Below are positions 6,846 through 11,553 of a DNA stretch of 11,553 nt, piece after piece. The stretch is taken from positions 1 to 11,553 of the forward strand of contig DATBEZ010000061.1 in the NCBI GenBank assembly GCA_036558745.1, written 5' to 3'. Origin of the DNA: JAMXLJ01 sp036558745. GTDB taxonomy: Bacteria; Actinomycetota; Acidimicrobiia; IMCC26256; JAMXLJ01. The notes under the pieces are model-generated. The model saw only the letters and a program-made list of their open reading frames with translations. It was not told where the DNA came from and did no database searches. Every line of letters starts with the position of its first letter. Position 1 is the stretch's first letter. The translations under genes and the position numbers were made by a program.

Positions 6846-8141
6846 ATGAACGTCGGACCCGGCGCCGCGTCGGCCGGACACACCCTGTACCATCTCCACA
6901 GTCTCGGCGCGGCCGGCGCGCCCGCGGTCAACCCCGACGTCGACGCCGACACACCGTGCGGGCGCGGACTGCGCGTGCTGCGCGCATGGCTCGACCACGT
7001 CGCGGACCTCGGGTGCACCGGTGTGCTGCTCACACCCATCTTCGTGTCGAGCACCCACGGCTACGACACCGTCGACCCGTTCCGCATCGACCAGCGACTC
7101 GGTGACGACGGCGACTTCGACGCGTTCGTCGAGCGCGCGCACGAGCTCGGGCTCGCCGTCGTCCTCGACGGGGTGTTCAACCACGTCGGTCGCGCGTTCG
7201 CGCATTTCCGGGATGTGCTCGCGCACCGCGCCGAGGCTTCGTCCACGGGCTGGTTCCGGCTCGACTTCGCGCGCGACGACGGCGACGGGTTCGCGTACCG
7301 GTGCTTCGAGGGTCACCGCGAGCTGGTCGGCCTGAACCATCGCAGTGACGACGTGTCGGCGTGGGCGGGTGACGTGGTCGCGCACTGGATGGGTCGGGGT
7401 GTGGACGGGTGGCGGCTCGACGCCGCGTACGCGATCCCCCGCCCGTTCCTCGCGTCACTCGTCGAGCGCATCCATGCCGTCCGGCCCGACGCGTTCGTGT
7501 TCGGCGAGATGATCCACGGCGACTACGCGGCCTTCGCGGCCGAGACCGGGCTCGACGGCGTGACCCAGTACGAGCTCCACAAGGCGGTGTGGAGCTCGCT
7601 CAACGACGCAAACCTCTTCGAGTTGGCGTGGGCCCTCGAGCGCCACGGGGCGTTCGACGCGGCCTGCACGCCGGTCACCTTCCTGGGCAACCACGACGTC
7701 ACCCGTCTCGCGAGCAAGCTCCACGACGCGCGTCACCTCGGCGCCGCGCTCGCCGTGCTGTTCACGGTCCCGGGGCTGCCCTGCGTGTACTACGGCGACG
7801 AGCTCGCGTGGCGCGGCGTCAAGGAGGACCGGGCCGGCGGCGACGACGCGGTGCGCCCTCCGCTTCCGTCGAGCGCGACGCCCGCGGACGAGGAGCAGGC
7901 CCGCGCCCTCGCGCTGCACCGACAACTCATCGCGTTCCGGCGCGCCCATCCGTGGCTCGCACGCGGCGAGCTCGAGGTGGTCGACGTCGCGAGCCGCCGC
8001 CTCGCGTTCACGCTGCGGGGCCCGGATCCCGCCGCGACGCTGACCGTCGTGCTCGACACGACCGGCGGCAAGGCGGTCCCGCCGGACGGTTGGACCCGCA
8101 TGCTCGCCGACGACGGGTTCGCCGTGTGTGCACCTGCGTGA
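6846..8141 (+). CDS. GH13 alpha-amylase-family glycoside hydrolase
   Basis: A 431-residue retaining alpha-glucan hydrolase, probably acting on maltodextrins in the cytoplasm, since no signal peptide is seen. All four GH13 regions are present. Region I is D108-G-V-F-N-H113. Region II is G-W-R190-L-D192, the nucleophile. Region III is F-G-E221-M, the general acid. Region IV is N-H283-D284, the transition-state stabiliser. T-H-G-Y-D-T with R-I-D-Q-R-L-G, and the later P-G-L-P-C-V-Y-Y-G-D-E, are typical of short maltodextrin glucosidase or cyclomaltodextrinase relatives. The protein is short for the family and has only a small C-terminal beta domain. It follows the glycosyltransferase gene after 18 bp. 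The exact specificity (amylase, alpha-glucosidase or cyclodextrinase) cannot be decided here. Confidence 0.92.
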   Translation: MNVGPGAASAGHTLYHLHSLGAAGAPAVNPDVDADTPCGRGLRVLRAWLDHVADLGCTGVLLTPIFVSSTHGYDTVDPFRIDQRLGDDGDFDAFVERAHELGLAVVLDGVFNHVGRAFAHFRDVLAHRAEASSTGWFRLDFARDDGDGFAYRCFEGHRELVGLNHRSDDVSAWAGDVVAHWMGRGVDGWRLDAAYAIPRPFLASLVERIHAVRPDAFVFGEMIHGDYAAFAAETGLDGVTQYELHKAVWSSLNDANLFELAWALERHGAFDAACTPVTFLGNHDVTRLASKLHDARHLGAALAVLFTVPGLPCVYYGDELAWRGVKEDRAGGDDAVRPPLPSSATPADEEQARALALHRQLIAFRRAHPWLARGELEVVDVASRRLAFTLRGPDPAATLTVVLDTTGGKAVPPDGWTRMLADDGFAVCAPA

Positions 8142-8159
8142 GGCGCCGCCGTCGCCTCA
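8139..8159. terminator. Bidirectional hairpin built from two convergent stop codons
   Basis: TGAGGCG (8139-8145) and CGCCTCA (8153-8159) form a perfect 7-bp stem with a 7-nt loop. The first three bases are the glycosidase stop codon. The last three are the stop codon of the minus-strand YihY-like gene, read as TGA on that strand. Neither strand has a T tract, so intrinsic termination would be of the GC-hairpin type or incomplete. Confidence 0.5.
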
Positions 8160-9143
8160 GCGTGCCGGGCCTCGCGCCGGCTCCCGATTCGCGTCCACCT
8201 CGCCGGCGTCGGCCGCCGCGGTGTCAACGCGGTCCTCCGCGTCGGCGTACTGCTGGTATGCCCGGCGGTCGGCGTCGGTCGGGGGCGGTGGGAAGAGCGC
8301 GCGCGGGTACAGGCCACGAACGCGCACCACGTTTACCTCGGCGGCGTAGAGCAGGACCTGCGCCTGCAGGTAGATCCATGCGAGCAGACCGATCACGATG
8401 GCGAAGAACCCGTAGGTGCTCGAAGCGTTCTTCACCGTGTGCGTGATGTAGTAGCCGCCGACGATCTGCAGCACCTGGAACGCGAGCGCCGCGACGATCG
8501 CGCCAGGCACGAGATCACGCACGGCGACATCACGCGCCGTCATGACGCGGAACGCAACGACGAACAGGACGACGTTCAGCGCCGTCGCGAGCACGAAGGC
8601 GCCGACCTTGACCGGGTCCACACCGCTGCGCCCGGCGGCGAAGCCGTTCACGAGCGTCGCAACGAGGATGCCGCCGCCCACGACCGCGAGCAGCAGCAGA
8701 CTTCGGGTCAGTCGCGGGAGAAACCCCGGCCGCTTGCTGCGCGGCACGTCCCACACCTCGTTCAGCGCGTTCTGGGCCGCGTTCGCAACACCCAGACCCC
8801 CGTAGAGCGTGCCGACGAGCCCGATCGTGAGCGCCAGCGCGTTGCCGTTGAGCGAGTGGACGTTGCGTTGGAGCTGGTCGCCGATGACCGGGAACTGCTT
8901 GAACGTCGAGTTCAGAATGTCGTGCTGGAGTGACGGGTTGCCCTGCAGCGCGAAGCCGAGGATCGTCACGAGCACGAGGAGGAGCGGAAACAGCGAGAAG
9001 AAGCCGTAGTACGCGATCAGTGCGGCGAGGTTCCCGGCCTGGTCGTCGCCGAACTTCTTGTTGACCGCGAGTGGGAACGCGAGCCAACGGCGACGCTGCT
9101 GGTACTCGTCGAGGCGGCCGAGGAGCCGCTTCATCGCCTTCAC
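8157..9143 (-). CDS. YihY/BrkB-type inner membrane protein
   Basis: A 328-residue integral membrane protein of the YihY/virulence factor BrkB family, once wrongly taken for RNase BN. The molecular role of this family is not settled. The N-terminal cytoplasmic stretch is basic. The family segment D-D-Q-A-G-N-L-A-A-L-I-A-Y-Y-G-F-F-S-L-F-P (about residues 33-53) begins the first membrane helix. Five further hydrophobic segments follow. They include G-T-L-Y-G-G-L-G-V and N-E-V-W, then Y-G-F-F-A-I-V-I-G-L-L-A-W-I-Y-L-Q-A, then A-A-E-V-N. The last 55 residues are a polar, Asp/Ala/Arg-rich tail. The GTG start lies 7 nt after the stop of the DsbA-like gene, so the two probably form one transcript. 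An ATG at codon 4 is an alternative start. Confidence 0.92.
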   Translation of the reverse strand: MKAMKRLLGRLDEYQQRRRWLAFPLAVNKKFGDDQAGNLAALIAYYGFFSLFPLLLVLVTILGFALQGNPSLQHDILNSTFKQFPVIGDQLQRNVHSLNGNALALTIGLVGTLYGGLGVANAAQNALNEVWDVPRSKRPGFLPRLTRSLLLLAVVGGGILVATLVNGFAAGRSGVDPVKVGAFVLATALNVVLFVVAFRVMTARDVAVRDLVPGAIVAALAFQVLQIVGGYYITHTVKNASSTYGFFAIVIGLLAWIYLQAQVLLYAAEVNVVRVRGLYPRALFPPPPTDADRRAYQQYADAEDRVDTAAADAGEVDANREPARGPAR

Positions 9144-9150
9144 GGCCGAC

Positions 9151-9864
9151 TCACGCGACCCGGCTCGCGCCCATCGCCACGCGGATGAGCTCGTCGTAGA
9201 CCGAAGGGTCGTCCCGCTCGACGCGCGGGAAGTCGCTGCCGTCGCCGGCCGGCTGCATCGTGATGCCCGGGTTCGCGACGTCGACGCCGTCGGGCAGGAA
9301 GAGGTGCGGGCTGCCCTTTGCGACGGCGCGCGCCTCGGCGAAGCCCTCCATCAGGGCGCGTCGCGCGCTCCCGCGATCCAGCGCGTCGGCGATCGCGTCC
9401 GCGTCGACACCGGGTGTCGCCGTCGCGACGTCCACGACCACGTGCCGCATCGTCACGCAGCGGCCGTCGCGGAAGAACGCGAGACGCAGCGCGCGGTCGA
9501 GCTCCTCCGCGGCCGCGAGCCCTTGCGCCTTCGCGGCTTGGACCGCCTCCATCGCCGGCAGGGTCGTGACGGGCCATTCGTACGGTGATGCCGACCACAC
9601 GGCCCATCCCGCGTCCGGCTCCAGGCCGGCGACGATGGGGATCTCCCCGGCGAGCACGCGCTGCGGTGTCGGACGCTCGTTCACCAGCTCGAGCGCGAAC
9701 GGGCGATGGTCAATCAGCAGCAGGCCGTCGACACCGGCGCGGGCCCGCGCCCGGCGCAGGCGGTGGACGGCGACGTGCGCCCACGGGCAACCGATGTCGG
9801 AGTACAGGCGCACCGTCTTCGCGGCTTTGTCCGAACCGTGCGCGGCCTCGTCGTCTCGAGCCAT
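9151..9864 (-). CDS. DsbA-like thioredoxin-fold protein with a single active-site cysteine
   Basis: A 237-residue cytoplasmic protein of the DsbA/FrnE/2-hydroxychromene-2-carboxylate isomerase group, with no signal peptide. The first strand V18-R-L-Y-S-D23 leads to C26-P-W-A29, where a disulfide oxidase would have CPWC. The second cysteine is thus absent. G-S-P-H-L-F near the C-terminus holds the probable cis-proline beside the active site. The all-helical insert lies between these. A one-cysteine site argues against disulfide exchange and fits a glutathione- or mycothiol-dependent isomerase, transferase or reductase. The substrate is unknown. The ATG at 9864 is chosen because an open frame up to 9933 adds only a non-conserved Arg/His-rich stretch. 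The gene is followed after 7 nt by the YihY-like gene. Confidence 0.8.
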   Translation of the reverse strand: MARDDEAAHGSDKAAKTVRLYSDIGCPWAHVAVHRLRRARARAGVDGLLLIDHRPFALELVNERPTPQRVLAGEIPIVAGLEPDAGWAVWSASPYEWPVTTLPAMEAVQAAKAQGLAAAEELDRALRLAFFRDGRCVTMRHVVVDVATATPGVDADAIADALDRGSARRALMEGFAEARAVAKGSPHLFLPDGVDVANPGITMQPAGDGSDFPRVERDDPSVYDELIRVAMGASRVA

Positions 9865-9909
9865 GGGCCCATCCCGTCCAGCGGCTCTCGTGCGGTGATA
9901 CGACGCCCT

Positions 9910-9923
9910 GTGCCCGACGGCAC
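9910..9923. other. Small hairpin in the gap between the FNT-family and DsbA-like genes
   Basis: GTGCC (9910-9914) pairs with GGCAC (9919-9923) around a 4-nt loop. It lies about 50 nt after the transporter stop and about 45 nt before the DsbA-like start. It may be a weak terminator for the transporter or a leader structure for the next gene. The stem is short and there is no T tract. Nothing else is evident in this 109-bp gap. Confidence 0.25.
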
Positions 9924-9973
9924 GAGCCCGCAAACGTCACCGCCCGCCACGCCACCGTCGGCGGCCGTGCGAC

Positions 9974-10873
9974 CTACGCGTGCAGCGAGGGATCGCCGCC
10001 GAGGTCCTCCGCCTGGCGCCGCGCTCCGTCGTCGCCCGGTTCACGCGGCGCACCCGGCGGCCGGTGACGCTCCTCCTCCACGGCGTCCCGGCCGATCTGC
10101 ACGAGGCGCAGCACCGTGACGAGCCCGAGACCACCGACGATGTTCGCGAGCGCCGCCCACGCGGCCGCGCCCGCCCAGTCGAGGTAGTTGAACGGACCGT
10201 GCGCGTGGAGCGCGGCGAACATCAGCAGCGAGGCGACGATCGCGTGGTTGAGCGGCGCGGCCGCCAGCAGGAAGCCCACGGAGATCGCGGCGACGATCTT
10301 GCCGCCCATCGACTCGGTGCTGTGCTGCATCCACGTCATGAGCGTGATCGCGCCACCACCGAGGATGCCGGACGCGAACGCCTGCCATCCGATCCCGAGA
10401 GACGTGTAGTGCACTCCCGAGTCGATCGCGACCCCGCGCAGGTGCGGCAGCGCAGCGAGGGTGAGGCCCGTGATGACCCAGCCCCCGAGCAGGTTGGTCG
10501 CAGCCGTGCCGCTCCACAGCCGAAGGACGTCGCGCACGCGCGCTTGACCGGCGACGACCGTCGCGACCGGGACGAGGAAGTCCTCGGTGAAGAGCTCGCT
10601 GTGCGCGAGCGTCAGCGCGACGAACCCGATCGTGAACGCGAGCGCGGCGTACAGCTCGTTGTGGGTCTGCTGCTTGACGACGAGGAGACCGAAGATCCCC
10701 GCGCCGACGTCGAGGCCGCCGACCACACCGGTCGCGAAGAGGGCCGGCCACGTGCGCCCGAGCCGCCGCCGACCCTCGTCGATCGTGCGGCCGAACGTCT
10801 CGCGGAGCGCCTCGTCGACAGGCTCGCTGTCCCGCGCCGACGGGACGTCGCCCGCGCTGGTCAAGGTTCGCAC
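9974..10873 (-). CDS. Formate/nitrite transporter (FNT) family protein, YfdC-like
   Basis: A 299-residue membrane protein with about six hydrophobic segments between residues 42 and 265. It belongs to the FNT family of pentameric aquaporin-like channels for small monocarboxylates, nitrite or hydrosulfide. H91-S-E-L-F-T-E-D-F99 and G122-T-A-A-T-N-L-L-G-G-W are typical of the YfdC-like branch. N209-H210 sits where FocA has its central pore histidine (E-H-S-I-A-N). The pore histidine is thus kept, but the neighbouring residue differs from FocA. The N-terminus (about 40 residues) and C-terminus (about 35 residues) are charged and lie in the cytoplasm. The GTG start has no clear ribosome site. The substrate is not known for YfdC-type members, so formate should not be assumed. 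Confidence 0.88.
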   Translation of the reverse strand: MRTLTSAGDVPSARDSEPVDEALRETFGRTIDEGRRRLGRTWPALFATGVVGGLDVGAGIFGLLVVKQQTHNELYAALAFTIGFVALTLAHSELFTEDFLVPVATVVAGQARVRDVLRLWSGTAATNLLGGWVITGLTLAALPHLRGVAIDSGVHYTSLGIGWQAFASGILGGGAITLMTWMQHSTESMGGKIVAAISVGFLLAAAPLNHAIVASLLMFAALHAHGPFNYLDWAGAAAWAALANIVGGLGLVTVLRLVQIGRDAVEEERHRPPGAPREPGDDGARRQAEDLGGDPSLHA

Positions 10874-10879
10874 CGCAAC

Positions 10880-10885
10880 CGCCTA
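10880..10885 (-). promoter_or_regulatory. Weak -10-like hexamer before the FNT-family gene
   Basis: On the minus strand TAGGCG ends exactly 6 nt before the GTG at 10873, the same geometry as the leaderless starts at 1687, 5079 and 6846. Its last base is G instead of the preferred T. The rest of the 115-bp gap to the radical SAM remnant shows no other clear signal apart from AGGAG (10980-10984) before that gene's ATG. Confidence 0.2.
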
Positions 10886-10988
10886 CCCGGTGGAATCTGG
10901 ATGCATGCCCTGCGACGCACGAGCCCCACGTCGCCGCGATGCGGTGCGCACCGACGCGGGTAGCAGCGGGCGCGACGACAGGAGCGAC

Positions 10989-11321
10989 ATGGATCTCGCC
11001 CCTGAGCTGCCCAAGGAGCTCCAGGTGGAGGTGACCGCGGCGTGCAACCTGCGCTGCCGCATGTGCCTCGTGCGTTACCGGCCGCCCGTGAGCCGGTCGG
11101 TGCGCAGCATGTCGTTCGACACGTTCCGCGCGCTCGTCGACGCCGGGCTCGACTGGCTGCACGTGTCGGTCGACGGTGCAACGCGCGCGACGTATGCCGA
11201 CATCCGCGGGCGCGACGCGCGCGAGCGGGTGGGCCGCAACGTGAGCACGGCTTGTCGCGACGCGCGAGCGGCTCGGAAGGCGACGCCCGAGCCTTTCGAT
11301 CGTTCTAGGTCGTCGCCGACG
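10989..11321 (+). pseudogene. Radical SAM protein remnant with internal deletion and lost 3' end
   Basis: The ATG has AGGAG 4 nt upstream and opens a clear radical SAM N-terminus. The [4Fe-4S]/SAM motif is C19-N-L-R-C23-R-M-C26. The next recognisable block, L57-H-V-S-V-D-G-A-T, is only about 30 residues further on. Family members usually need about 80 residues there, including the Gly-Glu-Pro and Thr-Asn-Gly SAM-binding strands, and both are missing here. L49-V-D-A52 (11133-11144) looks like the join. After about residue 95 the similarity fades and codon use loosens (GCT, TGT, CGA, CGT, TCT, AGG). The frame meets no stop and runs to the window end antisense to the LLM gene, which cannot be its natural end. 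I read it as a broken gene. An assembly collapse would look the same. The 11321 end is set by the neighbour. Confidence 0.7.
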
Positions 11322-11553
11322 TCACGAGAGGCGCGGGCGGAGCTCCTCGCGCCAGAAGCGGAGAAACTCGTCCTGGTCCGGCCCCACCTGCACCACGCAG
11401 ACCTGGTCGAACCCCGCGTCGCTCCACGAGCGGAACGCCTTCACATAGGCATCGACGTCCGACCCGACCGTCACCGACTCGGTGACGTCCTCGGGCCGGA
11501 TCTTCTTCGTCGCGGCCTCGAAGTTCGCGGGGTTCGGCAGCTCGGCCTGCACC
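11322..11553 (-). CDS. LLM-class F420-dependent oxidoreductase (C-terminal part)
   Basis: The last 76 or so residues of a luciferase-like-monooxygenase-class enzyme that uses coenzyme F420. The gene continues past the right edge. Family features seen are A-E-L-P-N-P-A-N-F-E, then V-T-V-G-S-D-V-D-A-Y-V-K-A, D-A-G-F-D-Q-V, and the terminal V-G-P-D-Q-D-E-F-L-R-F-W with L-R-P-R-L-S. These match the C-terminus of the group that includes F420-dependent glucose-6-phosphate dehydrogenase relatives. The F420-binding N-terminal half is outside the window, so the substrate cannot be judged. A GTG at 11552-11550 exists but is internal to the domain and is not the true start. Confidence 0.85.
   Translation of the reverse strand, partial: VQAELPNPANFEAATKKIRPEDVTESVTVGSDVDAYVKAFRSWSDAGFDQVCVVQVGPDQDEFLRFWREELRPRLS

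Noticed and set aside
5769..7385. A 538-residue minus-strand reading frame
   Set aside because: It spans two well-supported plus-strand genes (GT-C and GH13) and the promoter between them. Its composition is typical of an antisense frame in GC-rich DNA, and it lacks motifs.
10901..10963. Short plus-strand frame ATG...TAG before the radical SAM remnant, a possible leader peptide
   Set aside because: It has no ribosome site and 20 codons without pattern. An Arg-rich string is expected by chance at this base composition.
11042..11308. An 88-residue plus-strand frame overlapping the radical SAM remnant
   Set aside because: It is out of frame with the CxxxCxxC-encoding frame and gives an Arg/Ala string without motifs. 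It is a shadow.
1..11553. CRISPR arrays, insertion sequences, attachment sites, toxin-antitoxin or defence modules
   Set aside because: I looked for spaced direct repeats, terminal inverted repeats around a transposase, a duplicated tRNA end and small paired ORFs, and saw none. The tRNA-Gly has no second copy of its 3' end in the window.

Overview
The window is GC-rich throughout. Coding frames carry strong third-position GC, and GTG is the start codon of most genes. It holds a menaquinone-type tailoring cluster, an F420-dependent LLM oxidoreductase and a GT-C glycosyltransferase resembling mycobacterial AftB. Several promoters have a TANNNT-like -10 only 6 nt before the start codon, which is the leaderless arrangement common in actinobacteria. 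Together these point to an actinobacterium, perhaps a deep-branching soil or aquatic class such as Acidimicrobiia or Thermoleophilia. The class is inference.

Left part (1-3012): the tail of an upstream reading frame and a tRNA-Gly(TCC) gene. After these come two overlapping minus-strand genes, a UbiA-like membrane protein and a UbiE/MenG-like methyltransferase. They diverge from a plus-strand geranylgeranyl-reductase-family flavoprotein (MenJ-like). The three genes fit attachment, methylation and saturation of a prenylated lipid such as menaquinone. The divergent pair starts only 38 bp apart and shares a near-palindromic -10 element, TACAGTA.

Middle (3044-8141): a minus-strand amidase-signature hydrolase with an intact Lys-Ser-Ser triad. 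A CRP-type palindrome separates it from a divergent small protein that is only a cyclic-nucleotide-binding domain. Then come an AftB-like GT-C glycosyltransferase and a GH13 alpha-glucan hydrolase, each with its own apparent leaderless promoter.

Right part (8157-11553): three minus-strand genes. These encode a YihY/BrkB-type membrane protein, a DsbA-like thioredoxin-fold protein with a single active-site cysteine, and a formate/nitrite transporter-family protein. Beyond them is a damaged radical SAM gene on the plus strand. It has lost its middle and its proper 3' end, and it runs into the C-terminal end of an LLM-class F420-dependent oxidoreductase on the minus strand.

Most genes are ordinary metabolic and envelope genes. 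I see no mobile element, CRISPR array, toxin-antitoxin pair or obvious defence system. The best second looks are the symmetric divergent promoter, the collapsed radical SAM gene, the HTH-less cNMP-binding protein beside a CRP-like site, and two convergent junctions closed by hairpins, one built from the stop codons themselves.
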